Origin: Chlamydiales bacterium | GTDB lineage: Bacteria > Chlamydiota > Chlamydiia > Chlamydiales > Criblamydiaceae | DNA: 64,000 bases | Assembly: GCA_024233575.1 (NCBI GenBank) | Contig: JACKPN010000002.1 | Span: 298,069 to 362,068, forward strand | Direction: 5' to 3' | Shown here: positions 55,723 through 63,893 of the stretch, in pieces | Numbering within the stretch: position 1 is the first letter of the stretch | How the letters are laid out: every line of letters starts with the position of its first letter | Program-made: the position numbers and the translations under genes | Notes under the pieces: generated by a model | Databases searched by the model: none | Told to the model about the DNA's origin: nothing | Seen by the model: only the letters and a program-made list of their open reading frames with translations

Positions 55723-56175
55723 TTATTGTATTCGATTATTTATATTTTGTCTTAAATCTCGATTGGCGCGATTAAAATATGCTGCTGCTATGCCTGTACC
55801 TATTGCTACGGTTGGATTAAGATGAAATAAAGCGTTTCCAGTTGATCTATAAAAATGGTGCATTATCTTTGCAGAAGCCATCCAGGGAAGCGTTAAGCTA
55901 AAAAGATAGTTTACAGCTTTCACTTCCGGGGAAGTTGTACCTTTATTAATCTTTTTAAATATTGGCCGTAGGGCGACGTTTGCTAATCCCGATATCCCCC
56001 CATAAACAAATCCTGTTTCAAAAGAGGTGGCTGCTGTGAAAAGAGTACAAGCAAAGCCAGTGCCTATGCCTCTTCCAATCGGATGCCATGCCCAAAAACC
56101 TGGCGAATCATGTCCATTGAATGTTGTATTGTTTTGTATATTATCCATGACGTGAACCCTAGTTATCGTTTTCAT
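55723..56175 (-). CDS. Small hydrophobic protein paired with the mitochondrial-like gene
   Basis: This 150-residue protein (141 if the ATG at 56148 is used) is Gly/Ala/Phe-rich. Hydrophobic segments lie at about residues 36-60 (GIGTGFACTLFTAATSFETG), 60-75, 92-110 and 118-132. It is a likely membrane protein. The stop codon abuts the start of the downstream gene, so the two form an operon and may act together. The longer start lies in sequence resembling the tRNA-Ser 3' end. Family not recognised. Confidence 0.5.
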   Translation of the reverse strand: MKTITRVHVMDNIQNNTTFNGHDSPGFWAWHPIGRGIGTGFACTLFTAATSFETGFVYGGISGLANVALRPIFKKINKGTTSPEVKAVNYLFSLTLPWMASAKIMHHFYRSTGNALFHLNPTVAIGTGIAAAYFNRANRDLRQNINNRIQ

Positions 56176-56192
56176 TCGGAAGGGGAGGGATT
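56174..56192. repeat. Partial copy of the tRNA-Ser 3' end
   Basis: The 19-base stretch matches the 3' end of the tRNA-Ser gene and its flank (56288-56306) with one mismatch, in direct orientation 114 bases away. Such copies arise at integration sites of elements that use tRNA 3' ends, or from partial tRNA duplication. Confidence 0.4.
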
Positions 56193-56290
56193 GACAGCAC
56201 TCCTATTGGGAATCCTTTGGATTCGCCATTCTCGCTATCGCTCGAATCGAACCCGAGTGTTTTCATCTCCGGTTCATTCTTCAAAAGATT

Positions 56291-56377
56291 CGGAAGAGGA
56301 GGGATTCGAACCCCCGTCACGGTTGCCCGTGAATCTGTTTTCGAGACAGACGCATTCGGCCACTCTGCCACCCTTCC
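56291..56377 (-). tRNA. tRNA-Ser (anticodon CGA)
   Basis: An 87-nt cloverleaf on the minus strand: acceptor stem GGAAGGG / CTCTTCC with discriminator G, D arm GGCAGAGTGGCC, anticodon stem CTGT/ACAG with loop CTCGAAA (anticodon CGA, reading UCG), a long variable arm (CACGGGCAACCGTG) and T arm GGGGGTTCGAATCCC. The class II shape and sequence are those of serine tRNA. CCA is not encoded. Confidence 0.93.
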
Positions 56378-56634
56378 TTATTTTTGATAAAACATGTTGC
56401 CAGACAATGGATTACTTTTCAATCTCTATGAAATTAGAGATTTGATCGTTAAATTCAATGGGAGTTTTTCACTCACGGTCGGTACATCTGCATGTGAAGA
56501 TGGCATCATTGCCAAAATATTATTCTGTGTTGATTAGACCTTGGCAATCATCAAACATGTTAATCAACAGCTTATGTAAGAATAAAGTACGGAAGACATG
56601 GGACGGTCTTCGAACTTTTCCATTTCTCAAAGGA
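56378..56634. other. Intergenic, nothing recognised
   Basis: Between the tRNA and the 3' end of the phospholipase D gene. No repeat, relic or terminator was seen. The plus-strand reading through 56458-56805 shows no family motif and overlaps the phospholipase gene. Confidence 0.3.
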
Positions 56635-58662
56635 TCACGCTGCAATATACGCCACCTCATCATCAAGACTAAACAGGAATATTCGAAAAGTTCCTTGAGT
56701 GCTTCTTGGGTAGGTGTTCTGTGGGAGGTAGTCATCGGAGCGAAATTTCTTCCAGAAAAACGAAGGAAGTTCTCGTCGCTTAGTAGTGAGATCAAAGATT
56801 CGTAGAACATCCTCTGCAGAGTTTCTATCCAAGACCTCAATTTCTAGGCCTTGTTCTGCGAGTAGGGCTTCCACATGTGGAACATCGTCCAAAGATGTAT
56901 CTATAAATGCAATATTACTCTCTTGGATGGGGATATCCTTTAGAACAGATGCCCAGAGACTGTAGAAAACGTTGGTAATAGGATGTCGCCCTGTTCGAAA
57001 TGTGGCTACCGTATCCACTAGACAACTCTTATCAATAGCGAAAGTATGACTTCCGTAGCCATGATTACCCTCGTTGTTATTCGATACATAAACACCGGAA
57101 CCGGTGTAACCTGATGAGGACTGCAAGATCGTTTTGCTTTCAATAATGCTCTCTAAACCGGTTCTAGTTGCATGAAAATAGTCTGGCAGAGGAACATTAA
57201 TCCCTCGTCGCAGTTTATTGAGTGTCGAGAAGAAATAATTAGCAACCTTTTGGTCAACGTCGTTCGTGTTTTGAATATAGCTAATTGCCTCTAGCACACG
57301 CGCTTGCTTTTCAGCGATATCAACCACGTTGGCTAACCAGTCTTTCCCTTCATACAGGCATGCACCTGGTACCGGCTCTATCTCCAGTCGCGGTATGAAC
57401 TGGCCCAGATCTTTCGAAAGTCGCCTGGCGATAGTTATTTGCCTCAGATGCTCTTGGCTCTTTGGCTCCTGTTGTATCTCCTCTTCCAAACGCTCAAGCG
57501 TTCGATTGACGAGCTCTATTTTTGCTAGCACTTCAGAGCTAAGGGTACTATTTACTTCTTCAGCCTGCTCATTCACATACATCTCTACAGGCAAGTCCGC
57601 TGATACAAGTGAGCTTTCGATTGCCTGTAGTTGATACGCGCCGAGGTTGTAGAGGACAACAAAGCTTTCATCACTCCTCGAAAAGGCGTTCATGCTCCAG
57701 TTTGGGGAGCCATTGAGAAAGATATCTTCATCGACGAGCATGAATTTGTGGTGTAGATGTTTGCCGAGTCGCACCTGGATGCCGCTCTGTGTTAGCATCC
57801 GTACAGCATCCGAATTGAGGTCTCCCACGACGACATCTACCTGCACGCCCCGTCGGCTGGCATTAATGACGGCTCGACTCGCATCCTTGAATGTCCAGAC
57901 ATTCACAGAAATTCGTAGATGATGTCTCGCGCTATTGATCAGGTCTATGATCTTCTGCTCACCGATCTGATTCATCTGCGCTTCAACCAAACTAGGAGCC
58001 TTGGGATCATTATGCGGGAGGATATACAGCTCTAACAGCTCCTCCCCATATTCAGCAGACAACGGAGCGCTTTCAGTTCTGGTAAGCTTGCCGGCAATGC
58101 TCATCGCTTCATGGTGTAGTTGTGTAGCGAGCACTTCACTATAGAAGCCTACGGCTACGTTGTGTGATTGCGTGAGGCTGTTATGCGAGAAATTCGCTGA
58201 ACTCAGCCAGATGTATGCTTGATCGACTACTAGGATTTTGTGATGGACATGCCCATCACCGTAGGTACGTGTGTCAACCTTTATGTCCGGATGTAATACC
58301 CCCTGGAATCCATTGAAGTGATCACGATCGATGACTATTTGAACTACACAGCCATCGCTGGCTTTCTCATTGATTATTCTGATCACTTCTGGGTCAGAGA
58401 ACGTGAAAGAGAACATCAGGATAGAAGACTTTGCCTGATTCAATAGCTCATAAACCGACCCCTGTAGTGAGTTGTTTTTCGAATCAACATTGCTGAGAAT
58501 CAGAGGTGCGTTTTCAATTCCTTCTATGAATTGTTGCTGTGGTGCCCTGACCTCATTGGTTGTGATCGCAGCGCTTAGAGTGCCTGCCTCGAAGGAGGGT
58601 GTAAATCCTAAGCAAAGAACGAGTGCCTGGATTAACAAAAATAATCGAGTTAATTTTTTCAT
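56635..58662 (-). CDS. Secreted phospholipase D-family protein with ART-like C-terminal domain
   Basis: This 675-residue protein has a Sec signal (MKKLTRLFLLIQALVLCLG). Two HKD motifs follow: VHHKILVVD with H140, K142 and D147 plus SSANFS, and LHHKFMLVD with H304, K306 and D311 plus NGSPNWS. This gives one complete PLD active site formed by both halves. A helical linker (370-470) leads to a C-terminal domain with FHATRTGLESIIESKTI (H497) and SGYTGSGVYVS (Y525). That resembles the H...Y core of ADP-ribosyltransferases such as PARP or KptA. It would act outside the cell or in the host; the ART reading is inference. Confidence 0.8.
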   Translation of the reverse strand: MKKLTRLFLLIQALVLCLGFTPSFEAGTLSAAITTNEVRAPQQQFIEGIENAPLILSNVDSKNNSLQGSVYELLNQAKSSILMFSFTFSDPEVIRIINEKASDGCVVQIVIDRDHFNGFQGVLHPDIKVDTRTYGDGHVHHKILVVDQAYIWLSSANFSHNSLTQSHNVAVGFYSEVLATQLHHEAMSIAGKLTRTESAPLSAEYGEELLELYILPHNDPKAPSLVEAQMNQIGEQKIIDLINSARHHLRISVNVWTFKDASRAVINASRRGVQVDVVVGDLNSDAVRMLTQSGIQVRLGKHLHHKFMLVDEDIFLNGSPNWSMNAFSRSDESFVVLYNLGAYQLQAIESSLVSADLPVEMYVNEQAEEVNSTLSSEVLAKIELVNRTLERLEEEIQQEPKSQEHLRQITIARRLSKDLGQFIPRLEIEPVPGACLYEGKDWLANVVDIAEKQARVLEAISYIQNTNDVDQKVANYFFSTLNKLRRGINVPLPDYFHATRTGLESIIESKTILQSSSGYTGSGVYVSNNNEGNHGYGSHTFAIDKSCLVDTVATFRTGRHPITNVFYSLWASVLKDIPIQESNIAFIDTSLDDVPHVEALLAEQGLEIEVLDRNSAEDVLRIFDLTTKRRELPSFFWKKFRSDDYLPQNTYPRSTQGTFRIFLFSLDDEVAYIAA

Positions 58663-58723
58663 TTTAAAACATTTTTTATCTTGTTAACTAAAATTATATT
58701 TATATCTAACAAATCAGCGCTCC

Positions 58724-59833
58724 TTAGGCAGCGGGTGCTACTTCAAAAACTTCATCGATGTCGATGTAGTCATCTGTATCGAAGGGGATAGGAAGATCCA
58801 ATTGCTCATTACCAAGTGTAATGTGAAAGTCATGTCTCTTCAATTTCGGTTTCAGACCATAAGAGATTCGCAACCTTTCTAATGCAGGAGAGTCCGCAGC
58901 TAGTAACCAAAGACGCTTTGGACCTTTTGCTGTCTTTATGTCGATGTAGCGAAGTTCCTTTACCTCAAAGGTAAACCATTCTCCAGCTTCCGCTAATTCC
59001 CAGATTTCGCGTTCGATCATTTCATCTTCATGAATGACACTGATGTGAGCCCCCATTTTTTTGGATTTAGTGGACACGGCATCAAACTCACCCTGGATCG
59101 GTAGTTTTGGTGAAACATCATCAATAAAGTCATTGCTTACATTCAGGTAAACAAAACCATTTTCTTTTAAGTACAGCTGACCTACAGCATCTACTTTTGC
59201 GGCTGTGGTAAGAATTTCCTGATCTTCAACAACAACAAAATCTCCTTCCGTTGATAGGCCTATAGTAGCCTCATCAGAGAAGTTGAGAGGAGAAAGGATA
59301 TCTATCCCTTGCCAACCTTCTGGCGCAGCAGGCATCTGCTTTCCTAATGTGATGTGAAAGTCATATCCCTTTAGCTTTGGTGGGCAGTCATATTTCTCGC
59401 GTAGGCTTTCTAACTCAGGAGAGTTGACGGCAATTATCCAAAGTTTTTTTAGGCCATCTCTTGTGTGAAGAGTAAAACTTCTAATTTCCTCCACAAAGAA
59501 TGAGAATGATGAACCTAGTTCCTCGGGTGATATTTCTTCGTTCTCGTGGAATACACTAATGTGAGCGCCCATTGATCGAGAGGCCGTGGGCCGTGGTCTT
59601 AGAAGTCCTGGATAATCTAGCAAGGGAACGACAGAGTTGATCAGGTCATTCGAAACATCAAGGTAAACGAATCCGTTCTCTTTTTGCTTAAGGATTCCTT
59701 CGCTTGAAACGATGACAGCCTCTTCAAGAGCGATCGGCTGGTCTTCAACTCGATAATCCACTTTCGCTGATAACATCGAAAGGGAGAGTAGAAAAAGTGT
59801 AAGATAACACAAGCTCTTTTTTGCAATACTCAC
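58724..59833 (-). CDS. Secreted protein with two 2H-phosphoesterase-like domains
   Basis: This 369-residue protein has a Sec signal (SIAKKSLCYLTLFLLSLSML). Two repeats of about 170 residues follow. Each has GFVY(L)-VSND, then GAHISV (H91, S93; H263, S265) and about 65-75 residues later DFHITLG (H160, T162; H337, T339). Paired H-x-S/T motifs at that spacing are the signature of 2H phosphoesterases, which cut cyclic phosphates or 2',5'-linkages. Both repeats keep all four key residues. The start is GTG at 59833, five bases after GGAGG; the frame opens further upstream. Extracellular or periplasmic location. Confidence 0.7.
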   Translation of the reverse strand: MSIAKKSLCYLTLFLLSLSMLSAKVDYRVEDQPIALEEAVIVSSEGILKQKENGFVYLDVSNDLINSVVPLLDYPGLLRPRPTASRSMGAHISVFHENEEISPEELGSSFSFFVEEIRSFTLHTRDGLKKLWIIAVNSPELESLREKYDCPPKLKGYDFHITLGKQMPAAPEGWQGIDILSPLNFSDEATIGLSTEGDFVVVEDQEILTTAAKVDAVGQLYLKENGFVYLNVSNDFIDDVSPKLPIQGEFDAVSTKSKKMGAHISVIHEDEMIEREIWELAEAGEWFTFEVKELRYIDIKTAKGPKRLWLLAADSPALERLRISYGLKPKLKRHDFHITLGNEQLDLPIPFDTDDYIDIDEVFEVAPAA

Positions 59834-59867
59834 GGTAACCTCCATAATAGGATGAGTTACCTTTAAG

Positions 59868-59896
59868 AGGATAAGATAATATTGACATAATGTCAA
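59868..59896 (-). promoter_or_regulatory. Promoter with operator-like palindrome for the 2H gene
   Basis: TTGACAT-A-ATGTCAA (59882-59896) is a perfect 7-bp inverted repeat. On the minus strand its outer arm supplies a TTGACA -35, followed 17 bases on by TATCCT. A repressor bound at the palindrome would cover the -35. Confidence 0.4.
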
Positions 59897-59905
59897 CAAA
59901 CACAA

Positions 59906-60127
59906 TGACTTACGTATTTTTAAAATGTTAAGATGAGACTTGGTATTCTTGACCCTTAGCGGGTAAAAAGGATTGGAGCTACCTTGATTATTCGCAAAGG
60001 AGTGGCTGGAATCCTCCTTACTAAAGTTATAAGACCGAGATAGTCAACATGAACGATGTAATAAATATTTTATAGGGCTATATTCAAGCGATCGAATCGG
60101 CAAAATCCCCACAAATTATCGCAGTAA
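59906..60127. other. Intergenic, nothing recognised
   Basis: AT-rich spacer between the divergent 2H gene and the small open frame at 60128. Short coding-like stretches (for example IRKGVAGILLTKVI) have no start. They could be the upstream part of the small frame with a shift. Confidence 0.3.
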
Positions 60128-60331
60128 ATGTCGGGCCGTTTGTTCGGTTTAATCACAGACATGGACGGTAATGAGTTCTATCTTCCAATACACGGTATTC
60201 AAGCAAAAGATGCATCAGGAGGAGGGCAAAAATGGTTAACTATAATTGATGCTGAAAATGATGGTGTTAAACGATCTAAGAGTATGCTCAAATACAAGGA
60301 GAAGCACGGAACAGAGAATATTAAATTTTAG
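60128..60331 (+). CDS. Small open frame, possibly a gene fragment
   Basis: 67 residues, GLITDMDGNEFYLPIHGIQA near the start and a Lys-rich end. There is no ribosome-binding site before the ATG. The codons look genuine, and a related reading continues upstream in another frame, so this may be the 3' remnant of a larger gene. Family not recognised. Confidence 0.3.
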   Translation: MSGRLFGLITDMDGNEFYLPIHGIQAKDASGGGQKWLTIIDAENDGVKRSKSMLKYKEKHGTENIKF

Positions 60332-60591
60332 GTTTAACTTGATTTTTTATAGGGGCTATCGTATTTAACCCCATCATTCTTAGTCCTAGAGTGTAAGGGG
60401 TTTTGAAATGAAAGTTGTGTCAGGGAGTGGTTCTGCATATCTGCATAACTTAAAAATAACACCCGTTTGTGTGGCTTTGATCCTAGGAGGGGGGGGCTTT
60501 ACGCCATTTGCAAAGATATTCGCAGGAGATATATTTAGAACAAATAGTGTATAATTATTTCACATCAGTCTTAAGATCTTTAATGTTTAAA
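60332..60591. other. Intergenic, nothing recognised
   Basis: No open frame with a start, no hairpin with a T run, and only a G-rich tract near 60490. It ends where the IS-end-like sequence at 60592 begins. Confidence 0.3.
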
Positions 60592-60612
60592 CGCCTTGTT
60601 GCAAAAATCAAG
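60592..60612. repeat. IS-end-like sequence
   Basis: CGCCTTGTTGCAAAAATCAAG resembles the element end at 62897 (GGCGTTGTTGCAAAAATAG) in the same orientation. A similar CATTGTTGTAAAATTCAAG lies at the edge of the relic at 20.2 kb. Confidence 0.45.
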
Positions 60613-60840
60613 AAATAGCCTAAATTCCCCTTACCCTACTGAATTAGGAAGCTAATTGGTGGCTTTTTGGCATTCCCAAAGCTGTCATTATATTTAGAGC
60701 TGCGCATTTGATAAACACCTCCGTTGACTGATTTTCGGACTTTCGGCTGGTTAGCTTGCCTCCAAAAATTGTTTTTATCCAATACATCGCCGTTGCCAGA
60801 GCGTTTCTTGGAATTCCATTTACAACAGTTACTGCAGTCT
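60600..60840 (-). pseudogene. Gene relic shared with 20.2 kb
   Basis: Minus-strand reading FWRQANQPKVRKSVNGGVYQ and NDSFGNAKKPPI matches the relic at 20225-20500. It is truncated and starts inside or right after the end of the methyltransferase-ankyrin gene, without a ribosome-binding site. It marks a family of mobile or duplicated DNA; the original protein is not recognised. Confidence 0.5.
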
Positions 60841-60846
60841 ATTTGC

Positions 60847-62820
60847 TCAGTAGCCAAATCGTAGTTCGAGGTCGGGAACTTTACCTATATCTTCTCCAAA
60901 GGTGAATTCCTCTTTGCAACCACTCATATCTGCGATCACTTCGTAATTTCTGTCATCCAAAAGACGGGTTTCTGGGTTCACAGTAACTCGAATGATTTTG
61001 CCTTCTTTTTCCAATTGAGTTGGCTTTTGAAATTTCCATCCAGAAGATCTATCTGGATACACCAAGATTACACAATCCCTTTTTTGAATATGATGCATTA
61101 TAGTATCAAACCCTTCTAACTCGTTTAATCTCTTCGGTAGGAGGGGTTGTATTGAAGAAAAGGTTGGATCACTATCCAGTGATTGAAAATTTCTATAATT
61201 AACAATAACTCTTGCTGCTAACAACAACTCGATCGCCTTGACATTTTTATGCTTAATAGCACAATCTAAGGGCGTTAATTGGGGCCAGTGGAATCTATTT
61301 GGCTTTATATTGATATCAATACCTGCTGTGATGAAATCTGTGATAAAACGACCGCTAAAATCGTACTGCATTGCTAAATGAATGGGCGTATATCCTTTTG
61401 CAAAAAGTTTTGTCAGAGCCCCCTTTTCCAGCAGCAGTGAAAAGAGTCTATAATTATTGTGTTTAATTGCTAAGTGCAATGGGGTAAATCCGATATCATC
61501 GGACTCATTGATATCACATCTCTCTCTCAAACATCGGTCAATAGCCTCTTCATCTCCTGCTGCAATAGCGATATGTAATGGGGGTGTTTTTTTTTCGGTA
61601 TCTTTGTCTTGAAGTGGCCCCCATACTAAATTAGAATTATCCAGTAACCCATTTTGCCTCAGCCACTCGTACATGTCCTTATCACCGCGATATTCACCTT
61701 CCCAAAGCAGTGGAGCAGCTTCTATATCACTACCTTCGAGTTCCTTAAATCGAGTGACAGTTTCTGATCCAATCTGCCACCCCCAGCCTGGATTTTCCGT
61801 GCCTAAATACTGTTTGTGCAAATGACACTGACGCTCATCCGTTTTGATTACTACAAAGTGGTCTAGCGAACGCGTAGAGTTATAATAGCGCGTCAGAAAG
61901 GGCGCGCGCGTCTCAAGACATAGCCGAATCATTTTCTCATTAAAATCGATTGATTCGTCGCGCATCGTCTCATTTTCGTGAAGAAAGAAAAATCCATCGA
62001 GCAGAAGATGCCCAGTTTTAGGACGAAGTAGATCGTACGCTTGTGTGAACGTACCAACAGGGTCTACAAGATGTCTAAAACACCATCTCGAAACAACTAC
62101 ATCGACCTTGTTCGCCAATTGCAGTCCTCGCTTTTCAAATTCGTCAATGAGTGTCTCTATGTGAAATTGACCGAGCTCATACAGTCTGCATTGTCCTAGC
62201 TCTGTCACAGCTTTTTCTAAATTCGTCTCTCCACGGATTCCGATGATATGTATTATGACGTCTTTGGGAATGTCTTTTTTTGTATTTAGATATTCAGCAA
62301 GCCCTCTACCCCATTGATAATTTCCGGCTCCGATATCCAAGGCGTAAAAGTCCTTAGTTTCTGAAGGTGCCTCTCGGATGATTTTTTTCATAAGTTTATG
62401 TTCTTTAATACCACCGATACCATACGTATAACTTCCATTAAACAAGCCCCATTGACTATTGGTATTGCTAGCTATTGCTTGAAATGCTCTAGTGATGGCA
62501 AGGTTAACTTCTGATGTCCTTTCTTTCCAGGAGAGATAAGTAGCAGGGATTGGACGAGGGATTGTTTGTTCAATGGATATAGAGCCATTCGCTAATGCTC
62601 TTTCTACTTCCGATCTTATGAACTCCGCTGGAGACTTTGGTGGAGTATATGGAATGAGGGCCATGCTCATTGAACTTGCAGTCATACGAAATGCTTTGTT
62701 TTTTTTGCAATTAACAAAGAACTTATCAATTACACTGGACGATTGCAAGAAAAATCTATTGACAAATAATTTCTTCTGAATGTGTTCTTGTTGTTCTTTA
62801 AATATCCTTAAGGGCACCAT
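60847..62820 (-). CDS. Methyltransferase-ankyrin repeat fusion protein
   Basis: The N-terminal half of this 657-residue protein is a class I SAM methyltransferase: YALDIGAGNYQWGRGLAEYL (motif I, about residues 159-178), VDVVVSRWCFRHLVDPVGTF and LLRPKTGHLLLDGFFFL. From about residue 415 there are about four ankyrin repeats (PPLHIAIAAGDEEAIDRCL, TPLHLAIKHNNYRLFSLLLE, TPIHLAMQYD, TPLDCAIKHKNVKAIELLL). A separate C-terminal domain ends the protein. There is no Sec signal. Ankyrin fusions are typical of effectors of intracellular bacteria; the methylation target is unknown. Start uncertain (62820 or an ATG at 62685). It is flanked by IS-end sequences. Confidence 0.75.
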   Translation of the reverse strand: MVPLRIFKEQQEHIQKKLFVNRFFLQSSSVIDKFFVNCKKNKAFRMTASSMSMALIPYTPPKSPAEFIRSEVERALANGSISIEQTIPRPIPATYLSWKERTSEVNLAITRAFQAIASNTNSQWGLFNGSYTYGIGGIKEHKLMKKIIREAPSETKDFYALDIGAGNYQWGRGLAEYLNTKKDIPKDVIIHIIGIRGETNLEKAVTELGQCRLYELGQFHIETLIDEFEKRGLQLANKVDVVVSRWCFRHLVDPVGTFTQAYDLLRPKTGHLLLDGFFFLHENETMRDESIDFNEKMIRLCLETRAPFLTRYYNSTRSLDHFVVIKTDERQCHLHKQYLGTENPGWGWQIGSETVTRFKELEGSDIEAAPLLWEGEYRGDKDMYEWLRQNGLLDNSNLVWGPLQDKDTEKKTPPLHIAIAAGDEEAIDRCLRERCDINESDDIGFTPLHLAIKHNNYRLFSLLLEKGALTKLFAKGYTPIHLAMQYDFSGRFITDFITAGIDINIKPNRFHWPQLTPLDCAIKHKNVKAIELLLAARVIVNYRNFQSLDSDPTFSSIQPLLPKRLNELEGFDTIMHHIQKRDCVILVYPDRSSGWKFQKPTQLEKEGKIIRVTVNPETRLLDDRNYEVIADMSGCKEEFTFGEDIGKVPDLELRFGY

Positions 62821-62896
62821 GACTATTTATCTTGCAGCTGATGTGCCACTATTACAGGCATTCGCCACTTTACCAGATCCGAGAGTATCTCGGAAC

Positions 62897-63054
62897 GGCG
62901 TTGTTGCAAAAATAGCTGCGGAGAGGCACTTCACAGCTTGATGTAAGACTTGTAGACCTGTAATTTTGTTTTTGTAAAATCCAAAAACAGGTTCAAAAAT
63001 GACTCAGACAGCAAAAACGAAGTACCGCATCCGCAACTATTTTTGCAACAACGC
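62897..63054. mobile_element. Miniature remnant of an IS5-like insertion sequence
   Basis: 158 bp bounded by GGCGTTGTTGCAAAAATAG and its inverse (CTATTTTTGCAACAACGC), with further inverted TGCGGA/TCCGCA. Inside, near the right end on the plus strand, an ATG at 62999 opens MTQTAKTKYRIRNY, the usual start of IS5-group transposases. That frame runs straight into the right end. The rest of the transposase is deleted, leaving a non-autonomous element. Confidence 0.7.
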
Positions 63055-63062
63055 TCCCCCCC

Positions 63063-63612
63063 TTAAAAAAATTCATTCATATGAATTTTAACAAATAATT
63101 CCCCTGAATCTCGATAACTGCACATAATAGGACATAATTTGTCATGAAGCGAAATAAGATCTACTTTTAGGTCTGTTTTATCTTTCAATTCTTCAAATAA
63201 ATATAAATGATTTTCAAAAAGAAATGAGAGTGTGTTCCATCTTGGCTCAACTTGAACAACTCTTTCAGTCAAAGCCTTTGCTTTGTCTTGAAGCTCACTG
63301 TCTGAAAAAGACTTCAATGAGTCTTTAAGAACTGAGCGGACCGCCTTGGCTGTTTCCTCATAAATCTTCGGTCGAATAAAATTTTCTATTCTTTTATAAA
63401 CTTCATTTTTAACCTCTTTACTTAGAGGTTCAGGCTTGTTACCGACTCCCCCCCATTTTTACGTATTCTTCTTGCGAAAGTTCATCCATACTAACCCCAG
63501 CAATTAGAGGTATAGCAAAGTGCTCTATATTTACACTGATCGCCTGCTCAATTTCGTATTGAGCAATTATCTCAATAGAATCTTTTCTTGAAATAGTTGG
63601 TAAAGAATTCAT
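63063..63612 (-). pseudogene. Unknown gene interrupted in a run of seven G
   Basis: From the ATG at 63612 (AAAGGAAAAAC before it) the frame reads MNSLPTISRKDSIEIIAQYE to EEYVKMGG, then stops just after a G7 tract (63448-63454, C7 on the plus strand). With one G fewer the frame continues as VGNKPEPLSKEVKNEVYKRI through SFSDSELQDKAKALTE to the stop at 63063, giving 182 residues. It may be a pseudogene, a phase-variable gene or a sequencing error. The protein is soluble and helical; family not recognised. Confidence 0.65.
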
Positions 63613-63893
63613 AGTTTTTCCTTTTGTTAATGCAACTAAATAATACGCGAAATGATAACATTTAAGTCATTAAAATCTAAGGTCATTCTCATCAAGGACT
63701 GTGTTGTAAAAATCGATTTTTAACTGAGTTATAGACATTCTCTGATTTAAAAAAATGTCAGATAGGAAACAAATTTTACCAGGGAAAGAGAATCTTGAGG
63801 AGTGACATAGTTGATAAACTAGACCGACGAAAGATGGTTTTTCTCAGGTTAAATTTGTCGTAAGATGACTTTTCAGTAATTCAGAGACTGTCT
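63613..63893. other. Intergenic with a possible IS-end trace
   Basis: CTGTGTTGTAAAAATCGATTTTTAAC near 63709 resembles the TTGTTGCAAAAATC ends seen at 60592 and 62897, but is weak. No gene or terminator is recognised. Confidence 0.3.

Noticed and set aside
56159..56371. Short minus-strand frame across the tRNA
   Set aside because: It reads through the tRNA-Ser gene and its duplicated end.
60128..60331. Small frame as part of a toxin-antitoxin pair
   Set aside because: No partner gene and no recognisable toxin or antitoxin motif.
62999..63090. Short frame beginning MTQTAKTKYRIRNY as a gene
   Set aside because: It is the first codons of a deleted transposase fused to flanking DNA.
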